A DNA stretch of 64,000 nucleotides from an uncultured Poribacteria bacterium (GTDB lineage: Bacteria > Poribacteria > WGA-4E > WGA-3G): assembly GCA_951828515.1 (NCBI GenBank), contig OX639992.1, forward strand, positions 2,458,217 to 2,522,216, read 5' to 3'. This document shows positions 24,651 through 36,500 of the stretch, piece by piece. The notes beneath the pieces were generated by a model. That model was not told the origin of the DNA. It saw nothing but the letters and a program-made list of their open reading frames with translations, and did no database searches. The first letter of the stretch is position 1. The number at the start of each line of letters is the position of its first letter. A program made the position numbers and the translations under genes.

Positions 24651-26009
24651 ATGAAAATGAAACACTTTTACACACTTTTTATGCTATACCTTGCCTTCGG
24701 CAGTTATATTTACGCTGTTGATGCCCAGACCGCGGTTAGCGAACGCACCGGGCAGGTGAAAAACGCGATCGTCGCGGCAGCCGGCGTAGATTCTGCAAAC
24801 GATGTGACTGACACGCATCTTGCCAGCATTAAGGTACTGTCTCTGAATCTTAAAGGAATTAAAACACTGAAATCCGGTGATTTCGATGGTCTGACTGCAT
24901 TGACAGAGCTTGTCCTGACGCGCAACCCCTTAACGACGTTGCCAGCGGATATATTCGATGAACTCACCGCATTGGAAGAGCTCTGGTTGTATGAGAACGA
25001 TTTGAGTGCGTTGCCGGCTGGCATCTTTGATGAACTCACCGCAGTGACGTATCTCAGTCTGCGAGACAACGATTTGAGTGCGTTGCCGGACGGTATCTTT
25101 GACGAACTCACCGCAATGAAAACACTCAATCTGCGAAAGAACAAGTTGACGTCGTTGCCGGACGGTATCTTTGACGAACTCACCGCACTGGTAACAATTG
25201 ACGTGGGGAATAATCAGTTGACGTCGTTGCCGGATGGACTCTTTGATGAAATCCCCTCAGTGTCATCCATCCTCTTGGACGAGAACAATTTGAGTACGTT
25301 GCCGGATGGTATCTTTGACGGACTCACGGGACTCGGTATCCTCACCTTAGGCGGAAACACGGTGAATCCCTTCCTTCTGAGCGTGTCCCTAAAGAAGGTT
25401 GAAGACGGAAAGTTTAAGGTTACAGTCCCGACAGGTGCCCCTTTCAGTATGACCCTGTCGCTGAGCGTTACAAATGGAAGCATCAGTGGTGGGGCTACGA
25501 GTCTCACAATTTCTACGGGTAGCACCGAAAGTGAGGCGTTAACCGTGACACGCACGGCTGGTGCTACGGATGCTGTTACCGTGGATATCGGAAATTCCTT
25601 GCCGGAACCGCCTTTCTTTTCGCATTCTGGCTACAAACTCGTGAAGTCTGAGGACCTGCCGATTGTGGTTCTTGCTCACCCTGGTGCGCCTGCCCTTGAT
25701 ACGGCGGAGACTCCTGATGAGACGGCACTCCTCGTGAACTATCCGAACCCATTCAACCCTGAAACATGGATACCCTATCACTTGGCGGCTGCCGGGGATG
25801 TGGTCATCACGATCTATGATATGCGTGGCAGGGTCGTGCGTCGCTTAGAGTTTGGGCATCAGCCTGCAGGCTACTACACGAGTCGTGCCCGTGCGGCGTA
25901 TTGGGACGGCAAAAACCATACCGGTGAACGCGTGGCGAGCGGTGTATATTTCTACCAGTTGGAGGCGGACACTATGTCCTTTCTACGCAAGATGGTCATT
26001 TTGAAGTAG
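24651..26009 (+). CDS. Secreted protein with 24-residue LPDGIFDELTAL leucine-rich repeats
   Basis: This 452-residue protein has signal peptide MKMKHFYTLFMLYLAFGSYIYAVDAQ. About seven LRRs follow (about residues 70-245), with a 24-residue consensus LPDGIFDELTAL-xx-L-x-L-xx-N-xLTS. This class resembles the modules of vertebrate Toll-like and lamprey VLR receptors, unlike the 22-residue LRRs of its neighbours. A beta-rich segment (about 245-335) precedes the C-terminal NYPNPFNPETW...MVILK sorting-like domain (about 363-452). There are no dockerin or Ig modules of the neighbouring type. A secreted binding role is inferred from architecture alone. The C-terminal domain is clearly shared with the array, so secretion probably follows the same route. 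Confidence 0.9.
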   Translation: MKMKHFYTLFMLYLAFGSYIYAVDAQTAVSERTGQVKNAIVAAAGVDSANDVTDTHLASIKVLSLNLKGIKTLKSGDFDGLTALTELVLTRNPLTTLPADIFDELTALEELWLYENDLSALPAGIFDELTAVTYLSLRDNDLSALPDGIFDELTAMKTLNLRKNKLTSLPDGIFDELTALVTIDVGNNQLTSLPDGLFDEIPSVSSILLDENNLSTLPDGIFDGLTGLGILTLGGNTVNPFLLSVSLKKVEDGKFKVTVPTGAPFSMTLSLSVTNGSISGGATSLTISTGSTESEALTVTRTAGATDAVTVDIGNSLPEPPFFSHSGYKLVKSEDLPIVVLAHPGAPALDTAETPDETALLVNYPNPFNPETWIPYHLAAAGDVVITIYDMRGRVVRRLEFGHQPAGYYTSRARAAYWDGKNHTGERVASGVYFYQLEADTMSFLRKMVILK

Positions 26010-26463
26010 GTGCGTCCCCCCGGTCCCGGTAGGTGCGCCCCCCGGTCCCGGTAGGTGCGGTTTGCAACCGCACCGGTCTCGGCACCCCAGACCCGGTAGG
26101 TGCGGTTTGCAACCGCACCGGGTATCGCTAGGAAATTACCGAGTTAAATTCTGAAATGTCATGAAACCGCCCCGGATTCTGGGGGATCGGTTGTTTTGAA
26201 GTCTTTGTGGTTTTTGGTTAAAAGTCGGGCGCAGTTTCAAACAGTGCCTACCAGTCTTGGGGTGCCGAAGTATCCGTGGTTTTTGGTAAAAGTCCGGTGC
26301 GGTTGCAAACCGCACCTACCGGGTCTGGGGTAGTGGTTTTTGGTAAAAGTCGGGCGCAGTTTCAAACAGTGAAGAAACACCCCAGCAAAAACCCTACCGG
26401 GACCGGGGTATCCGAAGTCTTTGTGGTTTTTGGTAAAAGTCGGGCGCGGTTTGCAACCGCGCC
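26010..26463. repeat. REP cluster on the left of the RAYT gene
   Basis: After the stop (AAGTAGGTGCG) come two truncated REP heads (GTAGGTGCG at 26012-26036, about 22-nt period). Complete REPs follow at 26051-26074 (+), 26096-26119 (+) and 26296-26319 (-), with a GGCGCGGTT...AACCGCGCC variant at 26443-26463. In between are repeats of GTTTTTGGTAAAAGTCGGGCGCAG with CAGTTTCAAACAGTG. No gene fits this spacer. Confidence 0.8.
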
Positions 26464-26527
26464 GGACTCGGTTCGCATTTGAATCTTCCTCGAACCGCGC
26501 CAACAGCCGCCGATGAAAGGAACCTAC

Positions 26528-27004
26528 ATGAACACTTCGCCAAAATACCGGAGTCAAGACTTACGCAAAGCCAGATGTTCCATACCCGGGGCATATTACC
26601 ACATCGTAATCGTCACGCATCGGCGGCAGCCGATCTTAGCGAACGACAACGCAGCACCAATTATTTTTAAGACCTTTGATTGGTTAGAGACCCAAAACCG
26701 TTTAGAATGGACATGTATCATGGTGATGCCCGACCATGTGCACACGGTCATCAAACTTGAAGAAGGACAGACGCTTGCGAAGATGCTGCATTCGTTGAAA
26801 CGGTTCTCTGCCCGTGAGATTAACAAACACTTATCGCAAAGCGGTCCCTTCTGGCAGAAAGGTTACACCGATTGGAACATTCGGACGGAAACAAGATTGA
26901 ACGACACCCTCCGCTATTGTTATATGAACCCTGTCAGGAAAAGACTGGTAGAACGCGCGAGGGAATACCCGTATTGGCGGTGTAAATATGAGATGGATTG
27001 GTAA
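26528..27004 (+). CDS. REP-associated tyrosine transposase (RAYT, Y1 HUH family)
   Basis: This 158-residue protein starts at 26528, because AAAGGA lies six bases upstream. The earlier in-frame ATG (26513) overlaps that ribosome-binding site. The HUH motif is MPDHVHTVIKL (about residues 70-80). The catalytic Tyr lies in the helix DTLRYCYMNPVRKRLV (about residues 131-146), matching the Y-x-x-x-NPV signature of IS200-like RAYTs. FWQKGYTDWNIR precedes it, as in the family. These enzymes cut and join single-stranded DNA at REP hairpins preceded by GTAG-type tetranucleotides. Here GTAG-headed REPs flank the gene on both sides (26051-26319 and 27049-27293), the typical arrangement. Codons 8-12 (CAAGACTTACGCAAA) resemble the end of the 90-bp repeat family. 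Confidence 0.9.
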   Translation: MNTSPKYRSQDLRKARCSIPGAYYHIVIVTHRRQPILANDNAAPIIFKTFDWLETQNRLEWTCIMVMPDHVHTVIKLEEGQTLAKMLHSLKRFSAREINKHLSQSGPFWQKGYTDWNIRTETRLNDTLRYCYMNPVRKRLVERAREYPYWRCKYEMDW

Positions 27005-27048
27005 TAAGGTTTCGGTTCGGTTTGATGAGACTCGTCCCCCCGGACCCG

Positions 27049-27293
27049 GTAGGTGCGGTTTGCAACCGCACCGGATATCATTCGGAAATTACCGAATTAA
27101 ATTCTGAAACTTCATGTAACCGCACCGGGCGTAGTTATAGGATTATCGGAATATGTGTTTCCCGAGGTCTGGTAGGTTCGGTTTGATGAGGTATCATAAA
27201 ATATGTCGGTAGTTCTATACCCGTATCCGGTGCGGTTGCAAACCGCACCTACCGGGTTTGGGGGGAACCGGTGCGGTTGCAAACCGCACCTAC
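27049..27293. repeat. REP cluster on the right of the RAYT gene
   Basis: REPs lie at 27049-27072 (+), 27229-27252 (-) and 27270-27293 (-). They are followed by GGGTTTTGGGAAGTTTGG tandem copies to about 27370. The mixture of orientations mirrors the left side. Confidence 0.82.
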
Positions 27294-27406
27294 CGGGTTT
27301 TGGGAAGTTTTTTGGGAACCGGGTTTTGGGAAGTTTGGAGGGAACCGGGTTTTGGGAAGTTTGGGGGAACCGACCAGGACTGGGAAAAAAATATTTTATT
27401 TTTAAT

Positions 27407-27450
27407 TTGACTTTGAAACCTATTGCTTGTATACTTCGTCTTATTAAGTC
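27407..27450 (+). promoter_or_regulatory. Array promoter and dyad, gene at 27585
   Basis: TTGACT (27407-27412), 17 nt, TATACT (27430-27435), TC, then GTCTT-ATT-AAGTC (27438-27450; one dyad position mismatched). The leader is about 140 nt, the shortest in the array. Confidence 0.75.
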
Positions 27451-27584
27451 AATATTCGATCAATTATGTAATATTTAATAAATAGACCTACAAGTATTTA
27501 TGCGTTGACTCGACGTTTTTTCTAGGTGGCAACTTGAGTTTTAACGAACCTGTTTTATCTTTCTCTTCTATAAGGAGCAAAAAA

Positions 27585-30500
27585 ATGAGACGTTTTTACA
27601 CGATTTTAGTAATTTTCCTATCCGTGATGTATTGGCTTCCGATGGTTTCCGTTGGACAGGATAAGGGCGTGGGCGAGGACGAGATAGCCGAAGTGGAAAC
27701 CGACTGGATGCCGGATGCCAACCTCAGGAGTCTTGTGCGGACTGAACTCGGGCTCCAGGAAGATGTGGCACTCACCACGGCGAATATGACAGAACTCACC
27801 ACGCTAAATGCCGAAAGTCGCCAGATAAGCAACATCAAGGGGTTGGAACATGCTACCAGCCTGACGGAGTTATTTTTGGCAAGGAATTCGGTAAGCGACG
27901 TGAGTCATCTTTCCGGTTTGACGAGCCTGACGCTGTTAAATCTGGCAAGGAATTCGGTAAGTGACGTGAGTCATCTTTCTAAGTTGACGAGCCTGACGAA
28001 GTTATGGCTTGGAGAGAACTCGGTAAGTGACGTGAGTGGGCTTTCTAACTTGACGAGCTTGTGGTCGTTATATCTGCAGGGCAACTCGATAAGCGACGTG
28101 AGTCATCTTTCCAGCTTGACGAGCCTGACGGTGTTAGACCTGTCAGCTAATTCGGTAATCGATATCAGTGATCTTGCTAAGTTGACGAGCCTTGGGGTGT
28201 TAGACCTGAGAAATAATTCGATAATCGATATCAGTGCGCTTGAGGACTTGACGAAGCTTCTGCAGGTATGGCTTTCTGGCAATCCGATTTCGGATACGTC
28301 TCCGCTTTATGGTCTTTTGTCGGTGAATGGCGGCAGTATTACGAGTATTGACATAGCCGTGGCTCAATATGCACCGTGGGATGTCAATGAGGACGAGGCT
28401 GTGGATGCCAGCGATGTGGCACTCGTGATCGCTGCCTTCGGACAAAGTGGTGCTGACATATTGAACTCGCGGACGGATGTTAACAGGGACGGCACGGTAG
28501 ATAATGTCGACCTGACGCTGGTCACTAATAACCTTGATATCCCTGATGATGGGGCTGCGCCGGGTGTTAGCCTTTCAGTGCCAACAGACGTTCAAAACGG
28601 TGCGTTTGAGGTAACGATCACGTTCACGGAGGTCGTCTCCGGCTTTGAGCAGACGGAGGTATCGGTCTCCGGGACAGCGAATGCGAGCATCACGGCGTGG
28701 GCAACGACAGATAACACCGTCTGGACGGCAACGCTCACACCGACGACGAGTGGTGACGTGACACTCAGCGTTGGGGCAAATATTGCCATCGATGCGGCGA
28801 ATAACAACAATACCGCCTCCGAAACGCAAACAGTGCGTGTAGATATGGATGCGCCGAGTGTCAGTCTTTCGGTGCCAACAGGCGTTCAAAACGGTGCGTT
28901 TGATGTCGTGATCACGTTCACGGAGGTAGCCTCCGACTTTGAACAATCGGAGGTATCAGTCTCCGGGACGGCGACGGCGAGCATCACGGCGTGGACAACG
29001 ACAGACGACAGGGACTTTACTGCCACGATCACACCGACGACGGATGGGACGGTGGTGGTGAGTGTTGCCGCAGATGTCGCCACGGATGCCGCAGGTAACA
29101 ACAACACGGCTTCGGACGCACAAACCGTCACCGTAGATATGACACCACCGACAGTCAGTCTTTCTCCGCCAGCAGGTTCGCAGACCGGTGCGTTTGCCGT
29201 CATAATCATTTTCTCGGAGGGTGTCTCCGATTTTGAGCAAGCAGACCTTATGGTCTCCGGGACGGCGACGGCGAGCATCACGGCATGGGCAGCGCCAGAC
29301 GATACCATCTTTACTGCCACGATCACACCGACGACGGATGGGACAGTGGTGGTGAGTGTTGCGGCAGATGTCGCCACGGATGCCGCAGGTAACAACAACA
29401 CGGCTTCCAATTCACGGACTGTGACGGTAACACTGGCAGCGGCAACAGTAGAAACCGAAGCGGAAACAGTAGAAACCGAAACCGAATGGATGCCGGATGC
29501 CAAGCTCAGAACTGCCGTTCGATCCGCACTTGGACTCGGAGCAGACGATGCGCTCACCACGGCGAAAATGACAGAACTGACGGAATTCAGTGCTTCACAT
29601 AAGGCGATCGTAAACGTCAAGGGGTTGGAACACGCGACCCAGCTGACCGATTTAAATCTTAGGGCTAACTCCATAAGTGATCTCACGCCACTTTCAGGTT
29701 TGATAAGCCTCACCGGGTTACAACTTGGGAACAACTCGATAAGCGACGTGAGTCATCTTTCCAGTTTGACGAGCCTTACACGTTTGTCTCTACCTAACAA
29801 CTTGATAAGCGACGTGACTCCACTTTCTAAGTTGACGAGTCTGACGGTGTTATTACTGGATAACAATTCGATAAGCGATGTCAGTCCCCTTTCTGACTTG
29901 GAAAAACTTCGCACAGTATTGCTTAATAACAATCCGATTTCGGATACGTCTCCGCTTTATGATCTTTTGTCGGCGAATGGGGGCAGCATTACGACGATTG
30001 ACATAGATGTCTACGCATTTTGGGATGTCAATCAGGACGGGAGTGTGGATGCCAGCGACTCGGCACTCGTCACCGCTGCCATAGGACAAAGTGGTGATGA
30101 CATCGTGGATCCCCGCACGGATGTCAACAGGGACGGCACGGTAGATAATGCCGATCTGACGCTCGTCACCGATAACATTACGGATACGGTTGCGCCGAGT
30201 GTTAGCCTTTCAGTGCCAACAGATGCTCAGACGGGTGCGTTTGATGTAACAATTACGTTCACGGAGTCGGTGTCCGGCTTTGAACAAGCAGATCTCACGG
30301 TGGCAGGAACAGCCACGGCGAGCATTACGGCATGGTCAACGACGGATAACACCGTCTTTACCGCCACGATTACACCGACGACGAGTGGGACAGTGGTGGT
30401 GAGTGTTGCGGCAGATGTCGCCACGGATGCGGCGAGTAACAACAACACGGCTTCCGATTCACAGACTGTGACGGTAACACTGGCAGCGGTAACACCGGCA

Positions 30501-33500
30501 GCGGCAACACCGGCAGCGACAACAGTAGAAACCGAAGCGGAAACCGAATGGATGCCGGATGCCAAGCTCAGAACTGCCGTTCGATCCGCACTTGGACTCG
30601 GAGCAGACGATGCGCTCACCACGGCGAAAATGACAGCACTGACGGAATTCAGTGCTTCACATAAGGCGATCGTAAACGTCAAGGGGTTGGAACACGCGAC
30701 CCAGCTGACCGATTTGAATCTGTACCGCAATACGATAAGCGACCTTACTCCCCTTAAAGACTTGACCCAGCTGACCGATTTGAATCTTAGGGCTAACTCC
30801 ATAAGTAATCTCACGCCACTTTCAGGTTTGGTAAACCTCACCGTGTTAAAACTTGGGAACAACTCGATAAGCGACCTGAGTCCTCTTTCCGGTTTGACGA
30901 GCCTTACAGGTTTGGCTCTACATAACAACTCGATAAGCGACATGAGTCATCTTGATGACTTGACCGCTCTTACTTGGTTAGACCTTGAGAACAACTCAAT
31001 AACCGATGTCAGTGCCCTATCAAAGCTGACGAGTCTTACGAATTTATTGCTTTTTGGCAATTCGATTTCGGATACGTCTCCGCTGTATTCGCGTCTTGCC
31101 GAGAACGGTGGTAGCATTACGAGTATTGACATAGAGGTATACGCATTTTGGGATGTTAATGAGGACGGGAGTGTGGATGCCAGCGACTCGGCACTCGTCA
31201 CCGCTGCCATAGGACAAAGTGGTGATGACATCGTGGATCCCCGCACGGATGTCAACAGGGACGGCACGGTAGATAATGCCGATCTGACGCTCGTCACCGA
31301 TAACATTACGGATACGGTTGCGCCGAGTGTTAGCCTTTCAGTGCCAACAGATGCTCAGACGGGTGCGTTTGATGTGACAATTACGTTCACGGAGTCGGTG
31401 TCCGGCTTTGAACAAGCAGATCTCACGGTCGCAGGGACGGCAACGGCGAGCATCACGGGATGGTCAACGACAGACGACACCGTCTTTACCGCTACCATCA
31501 CACCGACGACGGATGGGACGGTGGTGGTGAGTGTTGCCGCAGACGTTGCGACGGATGCGGCGAGTAACAACAACACGGCTTCCGATTCACAGACTGTGAC
31601 GGTAACACTGGCAGCGGCAACAGTAGAAACCGAAGCGGAAACAGTCGAAGCGGAAACCGACTGGATGCCGGATGCCAACCTCAGAAGTTTTGTTCGAACG
31701 GAACTTGGGCTTGAAGAAGGCGATGCACTCACCAAGGCGAAAATGACAGAACTCACCACGCTAAAGGTCGTCAGGCGCCAGATAAGCAACATCACCGGGT
31801 TGGAACATGCCACGGAGCTTACCAAGTTATCTCTTAATGGCAATTCGATAAGTGACCTCGGAGGTGAATCCGGTCCGCTTTCAAAATTGACCAACCTTAT
31901 CCTGTTATCTCTTGGTAGCAATTCGATAAGTGACCTCAGTTCGCTTTCAAACTTAACCAAGCTTATAAATTTAAGTATCAATGCGAATTCGATAAGCGAT
32001 CTCACGCCCCTTTCTAACTTGACAAACCTGGGAACGTTAGCGGCTTGGGAAAATTCGATAAGCGATATCAAGCCCCTTTCTGACTTGACAAACCTGACAA
32101 CGTTATATCTGCAGAGTAACTCGATAAGCGATGTCAGTCCCCTTTCTGACTTGGAAAAACTTCGCAGATTATCACTTAATAACAATCCGATTTCGGATAC
32201 GTCTCCGCTTTATGATCTTTTGTCGGCGAATGGCGGCAGCATTACGGGTATTGACATAGAAGTCTACGCATTTTGGGATGTCAATCAGGACGGGAGTGTG
32301 GATGCCAGTGATGTGGCACTCGTCACCGCTGCCATAGGACAAAGTGGCGATGACATCGTGAATTCTCGGACAGATGTCAACAGGGACGGCACGGTAGATA
32401 ATGCCGATCTGACGCTCGTCACCGATAACATTGCGGATACGGTTGCGCCGAGTGTTAGCCTTTCAGTGCCAACAGACGTTCAGAACGGGATGTTTGATGT
32501 AACGATAACATTCACAGAGTCGGTGTCCGACTTTGAACAAGCGGATCTCACGGTCGCAGGGACGGCCACGGCGAGCATCACGGGATGGTCAACGACAGAC
32601 GACACCGTCTTTACCGCTACCATCACACCCACGACGGATGGGACGGTGGTGGTGAGTGTTGCGGCGGATGTTGCCACAGATGCCGCAGACAACGCAAACA
32701 CGGCTTCCGACGCACAGACTGTGACGGTAGAAAACGCTTGGATGCTGGATGCCAACCTCAGAACCGCCGTTCGATCCGCACTTGGGCTTGGAGAAGAGGA
32801 GACACTCACCAAGGCGAAAATGACAGAACTCACCACGCTAAAGTCCGAAGGGTGGCAGGTGAGGAGGCGAATAAAGAACCTCACGGGGTTGGAACATGCC
32901 ACGAACCTGACATCGTTAGAACTTGATGACAATTCGATAAGTGCCCTGACGCCGCTTTCTGAGTTGACGAGCCTGACGAAGTTATCTCTGGGTGAGAATT
33001 CGATAAGCAACCTGACGCCGCTTTCTAAGTTGACGAGCCTGACGGAGTTAAGTCTGAATGACAATTTGGTAAGCGACGTGAGTGTGCTTTCTAAGTTGAC
33101 GAGCCTGACGGAGTTATACCTGTATGAGAATTCGATAAGCAACCTGAGTCCGCTTTCTAAGCTGACGAACCTGACGGAGTTAAGTCTGTATCAGAATTCG
33201 ATAAGCGACGTGAGTGATCTTTCTAAGTTGACGAACCTGACGAAGTTATCTCTGAATGAGAATTCGATAAGCAACCTGAGTCCGCTTTCTAAGCTGACGA
33301 ACCTGACGAATTTATATCTGGATGAGAATTCGATAATCGATGTGAGTCCACTTGAGAAGTTGACGAGCTTGACGAATTTGGGACTGAGCCAGAATTCGAT
33401 AAGCAATGTCAGTGCCCTATCAAAGCTGACGAATCTGACGGCTGTGTCGCTTTCAAGCAATCCGATTTCGGATACGTCTCCGCTTTATGATCTTTTGTCG

Positions 33501-36500
33501 GCGAATGGCGGCAGCATTACGAGTATTGACATAGAAGTCTCTCGGTATGCGCCGTGGGATGTCAATAAGGACGAGAGTGTGGATGCCAGCGATGTGGCAC
33601 TTGTCACCGCCGCCTTAGGACAAAGCGGTGATGACATACTGAATCCTCGCACGGATGTCAACGGCGATGGGGTTGTGGATGCCGATGACCTGGCACTCGT
33701 CACCGAGAACTTTCCGGATACGGTTGCGCCGGATGTCAGCATTTCTGTGCCAGAGGATACTCAAAACGGTGCGTTTGAGGTAACGATCACGTTCACGGAG
33801 TCGGTCTCCGGCTTTGAGCAGTCGGATGTATCGGTCTCCGGGACAGCGAATGCGAGGATCAGGACGTGGACAACGACGGATAACACCGTCTTTACTGCCA
33901 CAATCACACCCACGATGGGTGGCGCAGTGGTGCTCAGCGTTGCCGCTGGGGTCGCCACGGATGCCGCGAATAACGCCAATACGGCTTCTGATTCACAGAC
34001 TGTCACCGTAGATATGGTTGCACCGAGGGTTAGACTTTCACTGCCGACAGGCGTTCAGATGGGTGCGTTTGATGTCGTGATCACGTTCACGAAGTCGGTC
34101 TCCGGTTTTGCGCAATCAGACCTGACACTCTCAGGAACAGCCACGGCGAGCATCACGGCATGGGCAGCGACGGATAACACCGTCTTTACCGCCACCATCA
34201 CGCCGACGACGAATGGGACGGTGGTCCTCAGCGTTGCTGGCGGGAGCGCGACAGATGCGGCGGGGAACAACAATGCGGCTTCCGGGTCACAAACCGTCAC
34301 CGTAGATTTCTCCGCGACTTGGATGCCGGATGCCAACCTTAGAACTGCCGTTCGATCCGCACTTGGGCTTAACGCAGCCGATGCGCTCACCACGGCGAAA
34401 ATGACAGAACTCACAACGCTAAGGGCCAAAAGTCAGCAGATAAAGAACATCACCGGGTTGGAACATGCCACGAACTTGATATCGTTAGACCTTGGTGACA
34501 ATTCGATAAGCGACGTGAGTGCGCTTTCTAAGTTGACGAGCCTGACATCGTTATTTCTGAGAGATAACTCGATAAGTGACGTGTCTGCGCTTGAGAAGTT
34601 GACGAACCTGACGAAATTGTATCTGAATAACAACTCGATAAGTGACCTGACTGCGCTTGAGAAGTTGACGAGCCTGTGGACGTTAAGGCTGCCGGGCAAC
34701 TCGATAAGCAACCTGACACCGCTTTCTAAGTTGACGAGCCTGCATGTGTTATATCTGCATGACAACTCGATAAGTGACGTGTCTGCGCTTTCTGACTTGA
34801 CGAGTCTACTGTCGTTATATCTTAAGAACAATCCGATTTCGGATACGTCCCCGCTGTATGATCTCTTGTCGGCGAATGGTGGCACAATTACGACGATTGA
34901 CATAGCCGTGGCTCAGTATGCGCCGTGGGATGTCAATAAGGACGAGAGTGTGGATGCCAGCGATGTGGCACTTGTCACCGCCGCCTTAGGACAAAGCGGT
35001 GATGCCATACTGAATTCCCGCACGGATGTCAACGGCGATGGGGTTGTGGATGCCGATGACCTGGCACTCGTTACTGGAAACGTTACGGATGCGTCTGCCC
35101 TGAGTGTTAGCATTGCTGTGCCAGCAGGTGTTCAGAACGGTGCGTTTGATGTAACGATTACCTTTACAGAGTCGGTGTCCGACTTTGAACAAGCGGATCT
35201 CACGGTCGCAGGGACGGCAACGGCGAGCATTACGGCGTGGGCAACGACGGATAACACCGTCTTTACTGCCACGATTACACCCACGACGGGTGGGACGGTG
35301 GTGGTGAGCGTTGCGGCAGATGTCGCCACGGATGCCGTGAATAACGCCAATACGGCTTCTGATTCACAGACCGTCACCGTAGATATGGCTGCCCCGAGTG
35401 TTAGCCTCTCTGTGCCAGAAGGTTCACAGGTGGATGCGTTTGATGTAGAGATCACGTTCAGTGAAGTCGTCTCCGACTTTGCGCAAGCCGACCTGACGGT
35501 CTCCGGGACAGCGACGGCGAGCATTACGGGATGGGAAACGACGGATAACACCGTCTTTACCGCCACAATCACGGCGACGGTGGCTGGCGATGTAACACTC
35601 AGTGTTGCGGCAGATGTCGCCACGGATGCCGCGGGCAACAACAACACGGCTTCCGACGCTCAGACTGTGACGGTAACAGTGGAAGCGGAAGCCGACTGGA
35701 TGCCGGATGCCAACCTCAGAACTGTCGTTCGAGCAGCACTTGGGCTCGCGGCCGATGCAGCTCTCACCAAGACGGAAATGACAGAACTGACGAAAATAGG
35801 GGCTGCCTCTAAGGGTATAGCGGACCTCACGGGATTGGAGTATGCCACGAACCTGACATCGTTAAATCTGATGTCCAATCCGATAAGCGACGTGAGTGTG
35901 CTTAAGCCCTTGACGAAGTTGACGCTTTTACATCTGGGTAGCAATTCGGTAAGCGACGTGAGTGTGCTTTCTAACTTGACGAAACTGACGAATTTAAAGA
36001 TTCAGTCCAATTCGGTAAGCGACGTGAGTGTGCTTTCTAACTTGACGAAACTGACGATTTTATCTTTGGATAGCAATTCGGTAAGCGACGTGAGTGTGCT
36101 TTCTAAGTTGACGAACCTTGGATATTTATGGCTGTTTAGCAATTCGGTAAGCGACGTGAGTGTGCTTTCTAAGTTGACGAACCTGACGTTTTTATATCTG
36201 TCACGGACTTCAGTAAGCGATGTAAGTCCGCTTTCTAACTTGACGCGTCTAAAGTATTTACATCTGCCTGACAATTCGGTAAGCGACGTGAGTCATCTTG
36301 AGGGCTTGACGAACCTTGAGCACTTATATCTGACAGATAATTCGGTAATCGACGTGACTCCGCTTTCTAAGTTGACGAACCTTACGGAGTTAGGTCTAGT
36401 AAGGAATTCGGTAAGCAATGTGAGTCCACTTGAGAAGTTGACGAGTTTGACGCGGTTAAGCCTTTATGGCAACTCGATTTTGGATACCTCCCCGCTTTAT

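Noticed and set aside
27534-27584. Upstream ATG giving a 3224-residue product
   Set aside because: It lies in the leader without a good RBS. The ATG at 27585 has AAGGAG and gives the family signal peptide.
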